Origin: an uncultured Anaerolineales bacterium
GTDB taxonomy: Bacteria > Chloroflexota > Anaerolineae > Anaerolineales > Villigracilaceae
Assembly: GCA_937928015.1 (NCBI GenBank)
Contig: CALFXA010000193.1
Span: 1-10,301, forward strand
Direction: 5' to 3'
Length of the DNA stretch: 10,301 bases
Both the position numbers and the translations under genes were made by a program. This document shows positions 1-6,786 of the stretch, one piece after another; within the stretch, counting starts at the first letter, position 1, and each line of letters begins with the position of its first letter. The notes under the pieces were generated by a model. That model searched no databases, was not told the DNA's origin, and saw only the letters and a list, made by a program, of their open reading frames with translations.

Positions 1-881
1 AGTACGAGACCATCTCCTCGCTGGGAACGGGCTGCGGCGTCAGCGACCTGGCTGCGCTGGTCAAGTCCAATTATCTGTGCAACGAATACGGTATGGACAC
101 CATCGGCGCGGGCATGACCATTGCCGCCGCGATGGAATTGTACGAGAAGGGGTATATCTCCGAAGAAGTGATCGGCATGCCCCTGCGCTTCGGTGACCAC
201 GATGCTGTGATCGCCATGTTGAAGAAGATGGCCTACCGTGAAGGTTTCGGCAATGACCTGGCGATGGGCAGTTACCGCCTGTGCGAGAAGTACGGCCATC
301 CCGAGATCGCCGTCACCACCCGCAAACAGGAATTCCCCGGATACGACCCGCGCGGGTCGCAGGGCATGGGCCTGCTGTACGCCACCTCCAACAAGGGTGC
401 TTCACACATGGAAGGCGACGTGGCTTACGAAGAGGTCTTCGGTGTGCCCGTCAAGGAGAATCCGCTCTCGACCGAGGGCAAGGCTGAACTCGTCAAGCAC
501 TTCGAGGACTCCTTCGCGTTGATCGACAGCTCGGGCCTGTGCGTCTTCGTCGCCATCCGCTACGTCTTCAGCAGGGAACGGATGATCTGGCCGATGCGCC
601 TCTCGGAGATGATGAACTTCACCACGGGCGCTGACTATACTCCGGAAGAGGTGATGCAGGCTGCCGAGCGTGTATACAACCTGGAGCGCATGTTCGTCCT
701 GAAGGCGGGTTCCACCGAGGATACGCTTCCACCGCGCATGCTGCATGAGCCGCTGCCCGACGGTCCTGCCAAGGGCCGTGTGGTGGAACTCGATAAGATG
801 CTGCCCGAGTTCTACCAACTACGCGGCTGGGACGCGCAGGGCTGGCCGACGAAGGAAAAATTGGCCGAGTTGGGATTGTAA
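1..881 (+). CDS. Aldehyde ferredoxin oxidoreductase, C-terminal half (partial, cut by window start)
   Basis: About 293 residues are visible (first whole codon at base 3), roughly the second half of a family whose members are near 600 residues. These enzymes oxidise aldehydes to carboxylic acids in the cytoplasm using a tungsten or molybdenum bis-pterin cofactor and one [4Fe-4S] cluster, passing electrons to ferredoxin. Seen here: the LCNEYGMDTIGAG segment near the start, matching the first pterin-binding DTI/S motif; the PGYDPRGSQGMGLLYATSN and KGASH segment typical of the middle domain; and IDSSGLC at bases 525-542, matching the second pterin motif, whose Cys (codon 540-542) is the fourth cluster ligand. 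The CX2CX3C ligands would lie upstream of the window. Family membership is secure; the substrate (aldehyde, formaldehyde, glyceraldehyde-3-phosphate or aromatic) cannot be decided. The gene is followed by its own terminator. Confidence 0.93.
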   Translation, partial: YETISSLGTGCGVSDLAALVKSNYLCNEYGMDTIGAGMTIAAAMELYEKGYISEEVIGMPLRFGDHDAVIAMLKKMAYREGFGNDLAMGSYRLCEKYGHPEIAVTTRKQEFPGYDPRGSQGMGLLYATSNKGASHMEGDVAYEEVFGVPVKENPLSTEGKAELVKHFEDSFALIDSSGLCVFVAIRYVFSRERMIWPMRLSEMMNFTTGADYTPEEVMQAAERVYNLERMFVLKAGSTEDTLPPRMLHEPLPDGPAKGRVVELDKMLPEFYQLRGWDAQGWPTKEKLAELGL

Positions 882-893
882 AGGTAGAATTTT

Positions 894-930
894 AGGTCCT
901 GAAGGTCTTTGAAACCTTCAGGACCTTTCT
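894..930 (+). terminator. Rho-independent terminator after the aldehyde oxidoreductase
   Basis: A perfect 13-bp inverted repeat (arms 894-906 and 914-926, 7-nt loop) begins 12 bases after the stop codon and is followed by a T-rich tail (TTCTTT). It fits an intrinsic terminator. Its length and layout also resemble the 33-nt palindrome at 8182-8214, so it may be a repeat element that serves as a terminator. Confidence 0.75.
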
Positions 931-940
931 TTGCTATAAT
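909..940 (+). promoter_or_regulatory. Promoter with extended -10 for the STAND gene
   Basis: TGCTATAAT at 932-940 is a perfect extended -10 element. The best -35 candidate, TTGAAA at 909-914 inside the terminator hairpin, has a 20-base spacer, longer than ideal, so the promoter probably relies on the extended -10. Transcription would start near 947 and give a leader of about 60 bases. The promoter sits directly on the tail of the preceding terminator. Confidence 0.65.
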
Positions 941-997
941 CAAATCAACCTTTAGCGGTTTGGGTGGAAACATCACTGGGACGCGGCAACCCTTTCA

Positions 998-1002
998 CGG
1001 AG
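998..1002 (+). promoter_or_regulatory. Ribosome binding site of the STAND gene
   Basis: CGGAG lies 7 bases before the ATG at 1010 and supports that start; the encoded N-terminus also matches the start expected for an effector-associated domain. Confidence 0.6.
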
Positions 1003-1009
1003 CCATCAC

Positions 1010-3355
1010 ATGGACAAGATCCAGGCGCTTCATAACCTTTTGAACGGCACAGCCTCGCAAGAGGAGATCGACCTGCTGCGGCAGGCGCTTGCCAGCGGGG
1101 AGATTTCGGTTGGCGGGAATATCACGGATTCTCATTTGATTCAGGGCAGCAAAAACATCAGCGTGACCAATCGCGATGGGACGATCAATATTTTCCTCTC
1201 GCCCGACAAAGCGGCTTTGTTGCTCGGTAAAAAGTCCGATGAGACAGATGCACCTGCCGCAGGTGAACCGCCTTACATGGGGATGCGCTACTTCGACACT
1301 GCGGATGCCGACTTGTTCTTCGGTCGCGAAGCCTTGACCCACGACCTGCTGGCGCGCGTGCAAGAGGAATCCTTCCTGGCCATTGTGGGCGCCTCGGGTA
1401 GCGGAAAATCGTCCGTGGCGCGGGCGGGACTGATCCCTGCTTGGAAACGGGACAATACGCGCAGGGCGGTGCAGGTCATCATCCCCAGTGCACACCCATT
1501 GGAAAGCCTGGCCGCCAACCTGACGCGCGACTTGGAGTCGGTCACGGCCACTGCCACGTTGATGGATGACCTGGCAAAAGACTCACGCAGCCTGCGATTG
1601 TATGTGAAAAAGAGTATTGGGAATATCCCATTTTTGCTGTTGGTGGATCAATTCGAGGAGACCTTCACCCTGTGCAAGGATTCCGCCGAGCGGACAGCTT
1701 TCATTGAGAATCTGCTCGGGCTGGCGGAAGAGGACGGCGCGGTTCGCGTGGTGCTGACCCTGCGCGCGGACTTCTACCATCATTGTGCGGAATATGAAGG
1801 CCTACGTCTGGCGCTGGAGAAGCACCAGGCCTACATCGGCGCGATGACCCCTGATGAACTGCGCGATGCCATCACTGAACCTGCGCAAGCCAACGGCTGG
1901 GACTTCCAACCCGGCTTGGTGGACTTGATCTTGCAGGACGTAGGCGTGGAGCCTGGCGCGCTGCCCCTGCTCTCGCACGCCTTGCTGGAAACCTGGAAGC
2001 GCAGGCAGGGACGCACGTTGACCTTGCATGGCTACCACGAAGCGGGCGGAGTCAGGAAGGCCATCACCCAAACCGCCGAAAGCGTGTATGACCAATTTAC
2101 ACCTGCCGAGCAGGCGATTGCACGCAATATCTTTTTGCGTCTGACCGAACTGGGCGAAGGCACACAAGACACCCGCCGCCGCGTGAAAATGGAGGAACTG
2201 GCACAAAGCAAGGAACAAGACGCCGTGTCAAAAGTGCTGAAAACTTTGACCGACGCGCGTTTGGTGACCACCGAGGAGGACAGCGCCGAGGTGGCGCACG
2301 AAGCCTTGATCCGCGAATGGGGCACCTTGCGCAAATGGCTGGACGAAGACCGCGAGAGCTTGCGCTTACACCGCCACCTGACCGAGAGCGCGATGGAATG
2401 GGAACGAAGAAAAAGAGAAGCCAGCGAGTTGTATCACGGCGCACGGTTGAAGCAGTTGCAGGATTGGGTAAAAGAACACAGCAACGCGCTCAGCCCGTTG
2501 GAGAGGGAGTTTGTGAAGGCCAGCCAGAACGTGAAGAAGCGCGAACGCATGGGCTGGTTTGCCATTGCGGGGATAGGCGTGATGTTGTTGGTGGTAATTA
2601 TTCTTGCGATGACTGGACAACTCAATTTATTGATCTACCGACCAATCATGCCAGAACAGGATTGGGTGACCATTCCTGCAGGGAAGTTCTTGATGGGCAG
2701 TTCGGATGAACAAATTGCCAGGGTTCTGGAGACTTGTTCAGGATGCGATTTCTCTAGTGAACAGCCGCAGCATTGGGTTGATCTACCCGAATATAAAATT
2801 GGGAAATATGAGGTTACTAATGACCAGTATAACCAATGTATTCGCGCTGGCGTTTGCCCAGGTGATATCTTCGTGGGAAGACTAAATCATCCTGTAGTTG
2901 GGACCAATTGGTATACTGCGAAAACCTATTGTGAATGGGCTGGCGGACGCTTGCCAACCGAAGCTGAATGGGAAAAGGCCGCCAATTGGGATGCCGAAAC
3001 GCAGACGAAATTTATTTATTCATGGGGAGATGACATTGATTGCTCGTTTGCGAATTATGACGAATGTGGCATAGATGACACGACTGAAGTTGGCAGTTAC
3101 GCAAGTGGACAAAGCCCATATGGCTTATTCGACATGACAGGTAATGTTTGGGAATGGACCAGCAGCCTGTACCAACCATACCCTTACAATGTGTCGGATG
3201 GCCGCGAAAATCTGGATTCTTCCGGTGAGCGAGTACTACGCGGTGGCTCGTTTTTCGTCAGTGAGTACTACCAGCGCGCCTCTAGCCGCTACAGGAACAC
3301 TCCCGACGACATCAGTTTCTTTATTGGCTTTCGTTGTGCCCGCTCACCAAAATGA
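1010..3355 (+). CDS. STAND NTPase with N-terminal effector-associated domain, one membrane helix and C-terminal FGE-sulfatase (lectin-fold) domain
   Basis: 781 residues. Residues 1-62 form a small helical unit followed by ISVGGNITDSHLIQGSKN, a pattern seen in effector-associated domains of bacterial STAND conflict/signalling proteins. Residues about 93-340 are an nSTAND1-type NTPase: FFGRE at 103-107, Walker A GASGSGKSS at 127-135 (Lys133), Walker B FLLLVDQFEE at 208-217, and TLRADFY at 250-256. Residues about 355-445 look like the winged-helix part (VAHEALIREW). A basic stretch (KKRER, 509-513) precedes a single membrane helix at about 514-534, so by the positive-inside rule the NTPase is cytoplasmic and the C-terminus outside. 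Residues about 548-779 are an FGE-sulfatase domain (IPAGKFLMGS, YEVTNDQY, GRLPTEAEWEKAA, MTGNVWEWTSS, RVLRGGS, GFRCA). The cysteines of true formylglycine-generating enzymes after GGS are absent, so binding rather than catalysis is likely. Inferred role: membrane-anchored sensor. Effector and ligand are unknown. Confidence 0.9.
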   Translation: MDKIQALHNLLNGTASQEEIDLLRQALASGEISVGGNITDSHLIQGSKNISVTNRDGTINIFLSPDKAALLLGKKSDETDAPAAGEPPYMGMRYFDTADADLFFGREALTHDLLARVQEESFLAIVGASGSGKSSVARAGLIPAWKRDNTRRAVQVIIPSAHPLESLAANLTRDLESVTATATLMDDLAKDSRSLRLYVKKSIGNIPFLLLVDQFEETFTLCKDSAERTAFIENLLGLAEEDGAVRVVLTLRADFYHHCAEYEGLRLALEKHQAYIGAMTPDELRDAITEPAQANGWDFQPGLVDLILQDVGVEPGALPLLSHALLETWKRRQGRTLTLHGYHEAGGVRKAITQTAESVYDQFTPAEQAIARNIFLRLTELGEGTQDTRRRVKMEELAQSKEQDAVSKVLKTLTDARLVTTEEDSAEVAHEALIREWGTLRKWLDEDRESLRLHRHLTESAMEWERRKREASELYHGARLKQLQDWVKEHSNALSPLEREFVKASQNVKKRERMGWFAIAGIGVMLLVVIILAMTGQLNLLIYRPIMPEQDWVTIPAGKFLMGSSDEQIARVLETCSGCDFSSEQPQHWVDLPEYKIGKYEVTNDQYNQCIRAGVCPGDIFVGRLNHPVVGTNWYTAKTYCEWAGGRLPTEAEWEKAANWDAETQTKFIYSWGDDIDCSFANYDECGIDDTTEVGSYASGQSPYGLFDMTGNVWEWTSSLYQPYPYNVSDGRENLDSSGERVLRGGSFFVSEYYQRASSRYRNTPDDISFFIGFRCARSPK
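3236..3340 (+). other. Candidate DGR-type variable region at the end of the FGE domain
   Basis: Residues about 743-776 run from LRGGS to GFRCA, the place where DGR-diversified lectin-fold proteins carry their variable residues. Positions where relatives often have Asn-rich stretches here read FFVSEYY (748-754) and SFF (769-771). Except for Glu752 these codons all end in C or T (TTT, TTC, GTC, AGT, TAC, TAC; AGT, TTC, TTT), as expected if derived from AAY codons by adenine mutagenesis. No template repeat or reverse transcriptase is in the window, so the call is tentative. Confidence 0.35.
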
Positions 3356-3360
3356 CCATT

Positions 3361-3396
3361 CACGAATTTGGGACGGTGGTTATTCGTGCATTCGTG
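3361..3396. repeat. ATTCGTG heptamer cluster
   Basis: The heptamer ATTCGTG occurs twice in tandem (3382-3388, 3390-3396) and once inverted (CACGAAT, 3361-3367), in the convergent intergenic region just after the STAND gene. It can form an imperfect hairpin. Function unknown; possibly the remnant of a dispersed intergenic repeat. Confidence 0.4.
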
Positions 3397-3404
3397 GACG
3401 GCTT

Positions 3405-3440
3405 TTGTGACAGAGAATGATCTCTGTTTTCATGTCACAA
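3405..3440 (+). terminator. Terminator region with nested hairpins between convergent genes
   Basis: The inner hairpin ACAGAGA (3410-3416) / TCTCTGT (3421-3427), loop ATGA, is followed by TTT and suits termination of the + strand STAND gene. An outer 8-bp inverted repeat TTGTGACA (3405-3412) / TGTCACAA (3433-3440) shares bases with the inner stem, so the two folds compete. The outer arm overlaps the recJ stop codon (3435-3437). On the - strand no U-tract follows, so termination of recJ here is less certain. Confidence 0.55.
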
Positions 3441-5690
3441 CAGGGAATTCAACTTCGCACTAAAAAAATACTTCCGATATGCAAACGTTTCATTCAATAA
3501 CCCCTTCAATGCCACGTACAACTCTTTCTGCAAATACGGATTGGCCTCGGGCTTCTGCGCGGAGAGTATGACCTCATCCTCTTCCACGTCCACCGAGAGG
3601 TGTCCGCCCGCGGCCAGCCATTGTAGGCCGATCTCCACGGCGCTTTCACGCGCTGACAGCGCGGCGGCCAGTTTGACGAGTTGTGTCCTGCCGCCGTAAT
3701 TGCTCAGGGCGTACTTGCACAATCCCGTCAGACGGTTGAGGAAGGCCTCGGGCTTTTCCTCCGCGGGCGGGACGGCGAACATGGTCACGATCTTTGGCCT
3801 GACGATCTCCAGCGCTCTGCGCAATTCCGCGGGGGACGGGGGCGTCGTCCAGATCGCGAACTCATCCGCGGGGACCAACTCGAAGCGCGGCTTGCCTTTG
3901 TCCTTGTCCGCGCCTTCAGCCCAGACCAACGTTCCCGCTTTCAAATCCTTCAGCCTCCCAACCTGCAACCGATAATCCACGACCTCGATCTTCGCAGGTC
4001 GAATCTCGGCCGTCTTCTCCTCGATGACGCGCCATTCCTCGAATTGCAGTGTGACCTGTTTCTGTCCGCGGAAACTGCTGGCGCGCAGCGAATAGGCGAT
4101 GTCGAGCGGGGTGCCCGTCTCGGGCAGGTCCGCGCCCGCGCCGCCCCACCACAGGATGCTTTGCGCGTTGCCGTGTGCATCCTCGACGTTCAGGCGCAGA
4201 TGCTCCTTTGTCTTGCCGATTTCGGAGACGGCCTTCAATGTGACCTGGCGGCTGGCCAGCGTCAGCTTGGGATTGCCCGCCCCGAACGGAGCCAGCGCCT
4301 CAAGCGAGTCGGCCAACTCCAGGGTGAGCTGGTCCAGCCCGAGCCAGGCATCGACCTGCAGCGTCGGCTCTTCGCGGACCGTCTGCCCGAGTTGCGCTTC
4401 GACGGCCTGTCCCAGCCCGCGGCGGAAGGCGGTCAGGTGCTCCAGGCGCAGGGAGAGGCCCGCCGCCATCGGGTGGCCGCCGAAACCCAGCAGCAGGTCC
4501 GCGTTGGCGCTGATGGCTTCGGTGATATGCAGTCCCTCCACCGAGCGGGCCGAGCCACGCAAAATGCCGTCGTCGGACTCGGTCAGCAGCAGGGCAGGCT
4601 TGTGATACCGCTCGACCAACTTGTTGGCGACGATACCGACCACACCGCCCGGCCAGTTGGGATGCGAGAGTACGAGCGCGGGTTCATCCAGCAGGCTGGG
4701 GTTCTCGCGCAGTTGTGCCTCGGCCGCTTCGTAGACCTGGCTGGTCAGCAGTCGGCGCTGGGCGTTGAGGCCCTCGATCTGGGTTGCCAGCACGCGCGCG
4801 CGGGCGGGATCGCTGGTGAGCAGCAACTCGACGGCGGGATTGGCGTCGCCCAGGCGGCCGAGCGCGTTCAGGCGCGGTGCAAAGGTGAAGCCGATGGTCT
4901 CCTCGGTCAGCGTTTCGAGCAGCGTGTTCGAGAGCTCCGCGATGACGCGCAGGCCCAACCGTCCTGTCTCGCGCAGGCGCTGGATGCCCTTCTGCGCCAA
5001 CGAGCGCGTCTCGCCCTTGAGCAAGGCCACGTCGGCGATCAGGCCGAGGGCCACGAGATCGAGCAAATCTTCGGAGCGTCCACCGTCCAAAAGCGCTTCG
5101 GCCAACTTGTAGGCCACGCCCACGCCCGCCAGGTTGGCGAGCAGGTGACCTTCGGGCAGCAATTTGGGGTTGACGATGGCTTCGGCGTTGGGGAGAGTCG
5201 TGCCCAGATCATGATGGTCGGTGATGACCACCTGCGCGCCGCGCTCATGGATGTAGTCCACGGCAGCGTGGGCGGTGATGCCCGTATCGCAGGTGACGAT
5301 GAGCCTGGCCCCGTTGTCGAGGATCGGCTGCAGGCTTTCGATGTGGACGCCGTGACTTTCCCTGCCGCGCACAGGGATGTAATAGCGGACGTCCGCGCCC
5401 AGCCCGCGCAGGGTTTGCACCAGCAGAGTCGTGGAGGTCTGCCCATCCACGTCGAAGTCGCCCCACACGCAAATAGCCTCGCCCTTGCGGATGGCCGCGC
5501 GGATGATCTCCGCGGCCTGCTCGATGCCAGGGAACGGCGTGGACGGCAGCTCGTCGGGGTGCAGGAAGGCGCGCGCGGCGGCGGGGTCGCTGAAGCCGCG
5601 TCGGACAAGGGTCTGCGCGATGAGCGGAGGCAGATTCAGCGAGTCGAGTGAGTCGGTGTGGACGGGTTGAGGGTCGAGCCAGCGGGTCAT
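3435..5690 (-). CDS. recJ: Single-stranded-DNA-specific exonuclease RecJ
   Basis: 751 residues, close to the usual length for Gram-positive-type RecJ. It degrades single-stranded DNA 5' to 3' in recombination and mismatch/base-excision repair, in the cytoplasm. The DHH phosphoesterase core is complete: motif I GDFDVDGQTS (77-86), motif II VTCDTGI (132-138) and the DHH triad (158-160), followed by a further conserved Asp in LGLIADVALL (215-224). The DHHA1 domain has the nucleic-acid-binding motif GFGGHPMAAGLSL (402-414). An OB-fold region follows (about 440-560), then a C-terminal extension containing a possible winged-helix unit and ending FFSAKLNSLL. The ATG at 5690 gives the normal N-terminus (MTRWLDPQPV), but no Shine-Dalgarno sequence precedes it; a promoter 7 bases upstream suggests a leaderless message. 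It lies 46 bases after the transporter gene on the same strand and converges with the STAND gene. Confidence 0.97.
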   Translation of the reverse strand: MTRWLDPQPVHTDSLDSLNLPPLIAQTLVRRGFSDPAAARAFLHPDELPSTPFPGIEQAAEIIRAAIRKGEAICVWGDFDVDGQTSTTLLVQTLRGLGADVRYYIPVRGRESHGVHIESLQPILDNGARLIVTCDTGITAHAAVDYIHERGAQVVITDHHDLGTTLPNAEAIVNPKLLPEGHLLANLAGVGVAYKLAEALLDGGRSEDLLDLVALGLIADVALLKGETRSLAQKGIQRLRETGRLGLRVIAELSNTLLETLTEETIGFTFAPRLNALGRLGDANPAVELLLTSDPARARVLATQIEGLNAQRRLLTSQVYEAAEAQLRENPSLLDEPALVLSHPNWPGGVVGIVANKLVERYHKPALLLTESDDGILRGSARSVEGLHITEAISANADLLLGFGGHPMAAGLSLRLEHLTAFRRGLGQAVEAQLGQTVREEPTLQVDAWLGLDQLTLELADSLEALAPFGAGNPKLTLASRQVTLKAVSEIGKTKEHLRLNVEDAHGNAQSILWWGGAGADLPETGTPLDIAYSLRASSFRGQKQVTLQFEEWRVIEEKTAEIRPAKIEVVDYRLQVGRLKDLKAGTLVWAEGADKDKGKPRFELVPADEFAIWTTPPSPAELRRALEIVRPKIVTMFAVPPAEEKPEAFLNRLTGLCKYALSNYGGRTQLVKLAAALSARESAVEIGLQWLAAGGHLSVDVEEDEVILSAQKPEANPYLQKELYVALKGLLNETFAYRKYFFSAKLNSLL

Positions 5691-5696
5691 GCAGCA

Positions 5697-5725
5697 AGTA
5701 TCATGTCTCAGGTGCCAGGTGTCAA
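5697..5725 (-). promoter_or_regulatory. Candidate recJ promoter giving a leaderless mRNA
   Basis: On the - strand a consensus -35 TTGACA (5725-5720) is followed by a 17-base spacer and GATACT (5702-5697, 4 of 6 to TATAAT). The expected start point falls at about 5690-5691, the A of the recJ ATG. The sequence overlaps a short repeat-like stretch with two CAGGTG units, so chance similarity is possible. Confidence 0.45.
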
Positions 5726-5736
5726 GTTGGCGTTTG

Positions 5737-6672
5737 CTATTCGGCCTGAATGCGCATGTAGGCGATCAGGCCGAGGATGGTCAGCGCCACGCCCACCCAA
5801 CCCAGCGGACCCGGGACCGCGCCGTGCAGAAAGACGATCTCGCCCAACAGCGAGAAGACCACTTCCATCGATTGGGTCGCATCCACGGCGGCGATCTCGT
5901 AGGGCTGGCGGCACAGGTGACGCGCGTACAGGAAGAGCGTGGTGGCGATCACGCCTGCCAGCAGGGCCACCAGCGCCGTGCTGAGGAACTGTCCGCGGGT
6001 GGGGGCGGGCGGCGCGCTGACGAGGAGCAGCAGCACCCAAAACGGAATCGAGCCGAGGGTCAGGAGCAGGACGCGGGCGAAGCCATTTTCCAAAATGGGA
6101 TGATGAATTTGCGGGATGCGGGCGTGCCGTCCCGTGCGGGCCTCCCAGACGAGTTGATTCCCGATCGGGTAGGCGAAGGCCGCGCCCAGGATCGGCAGCG
6201 CGCTGAGCAGCACTTCGCGCAATCCCGTCAGCGCGGCATGTTCCACATTGACCAGCAGGATGCCCGCGAAGATGATGCCCGTGAACAGCAATCCCCTGGT
6301 GGGGACCTTGTGCCCGAACAGGCTCAACACCAGCGGCGAGGCCAGGATGGTGGTCTGCCAGGTGGTGGCGACGATCCAGCCTGGGGCATATTGCGAGCTG
6401 AACGTAATGAGTGAGTAGAAGACGCCGAAGCCGATGCCGCCCGCCAGAATCCAGAAACGCCAATGACGGCGGAACACCTCCCACACATCGACCAGCGCCT
6501 GTTTGCCCCGCGTGACGAGCAGAATCAAGACCAGAAATACCAGCATGAACCCGAAGCGCAGGCTGGAGGTCCAGGCCCAATGACCGCCCTGCAAGCTCAT
6601 GGCACGATTGAGGACGAAGGTACTGCTGAAGAACAAGGCCGCGAGGCTTCCGAGGGCGATTAGACGGGACAT
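5737..6672 (-). CDS. EmrE-like multidrug resistance efflux transporter (DMT superfamily)
   Basis: 311 residues from the ATG at 6672. An integral membrane protein with about nine to ten hydrophobic helices in two related halves, as in the drug/metabolite transporter superfamily. The first helix (LIALGSLAALFFSSTFVLNRAM) and the central AAFAYPIGNQLVWE segment resemble the multidrug resistance efflux (EmrE-type) branch; the last helices carry DATQSMEVVFSLLGEIVFLHG and end in GWVGVALTILGLIAYM. The substrate cannot be predicted. The ATG at 6672 is preferred because GAGAG lies 5 bases before it; a TTG four codons upstream (6684) has no such site. The gene is followed by recJ after 46 bases and may be partly cotranscribed with it. 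An intrinsic terminator sits just before its start, so expression may depend on readthrough or on a weak promoter near 6745-6755 (CATAAT on the - strand). Confidence 0.88.
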   Translation of the reverse strand: MSRLIALGSLAALFFSSTFVLNRAMSLQGGHWAWTSSLRFGFMLVFLVLILLVTRGKQALVDVWEVFRRHWRFWILAGGIGFGVFYSLITFSSQYAPGWIVATTWQTTILASPLVLSLFGHKVPTRGLLFTGIIFAGILLVNVEHAALTGLREVLLSALPILGAAFAYPIGNQLVWEARTGRHARIPQIHHPILENGFARVLLLTLGSIPFWVLLLLVSAPPAPTRGQFLSTALVALLAGVIATTLFLYARHLCRQPYEIAAVDATQSMEVVFSLLGEIVFLHGAVPGPLGWVGVALTILGLIAYMRIQAE

Positions 6673-6677
6673 GGATT

Positions 6678-6682
6678 CTCTC
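6678..6682 (-). promoter_or_regulatory. Ribosome binding site deciding the transporter start
   Basis: GAGAG on the - strand lies 5 bases before the ATG at 6672 and overlaps the TTG alternative start, favouring the ATG. It directly follows the U-tract of the upstream terminator. Confidence 0.5.
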
Positions 6683-6684
6683 AA

Positions 6685-6715
6685 TAAAAAATCGTCAGCA
6701 GGGGCACTGCTGACG
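6685..6715 (-). terminator. Rho-independent terminator of the tryptophanase gene / possible attenuator of the transporter
   Basis: A perfect 9-bp stem (arms 6715-6707 and 6701-6693 on the - strand, 5-nt loop) is followed by ATTTTTTATT. The hairpin plus U-tract is a textbook intrinsic terminator in the - direction, about 75 bases after the tryptophanase stop and ending 12 bases before the transporter ATG. Confidence 0.8.
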
Positions 6716-6753
6716 GGGATGGGTTAGCTCGGTTTTACCACAATTTGGATTAT

Positions 6754-6781
6754 GTTGGGGCACGACACGTCGTGCCCCAAC
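6754..6781. repeat. GTTGGGGCACGAC palindrome after tryptophanase
   Basis: Arms 6754-6766 and 6769-6781 are perfect inverted repeats of 13 bases with almost no loop (about 12 bp with a 4-nt loop in practice). It begins 5 bases beyond the tryptophanase stop codon and has no U-tract, so it is more likely a small mobile or mRNA-stabilising palindrome than a terminator. The GGGGC-rich arms resemble those of the elements at 8324 and 8487. Confidence 0.6.
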
Positions 6782-6786
6782 GGATT

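Noticed and set aside
2650..3349. Active formylglycine-generating enzyme
   Set aside because: The fold motifs are present but the catalytic cysteines after GGS are missing.
3356..3434. DGR template repeat next to the STAND gene
   Set aside because: No copy of the FGE end with adenines at variable positions was seen here or elsewhere in the window, and there is no reverse transcriptase.
3681..5651. 656-codon open frame on the + strand opposite recJ
   Set aside because: Rich in Gln, Arg and Gly with no recognisable domain; it is the antisense reading of the high-GC recJ gene.
5708..6580. 290-codon open frame on the - strand overlapping the transporter in another frame
   Set aside because: Pro/Arg/Gly-rich without membrane helices; the overlapping frame encodes a convincing membrane transporter.
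6673..6684. TTG start four codons upstream for the transporter
   Set aside because: No ribosome site before it, and it overlaps the GAGAG that serves the ATG at 6672.
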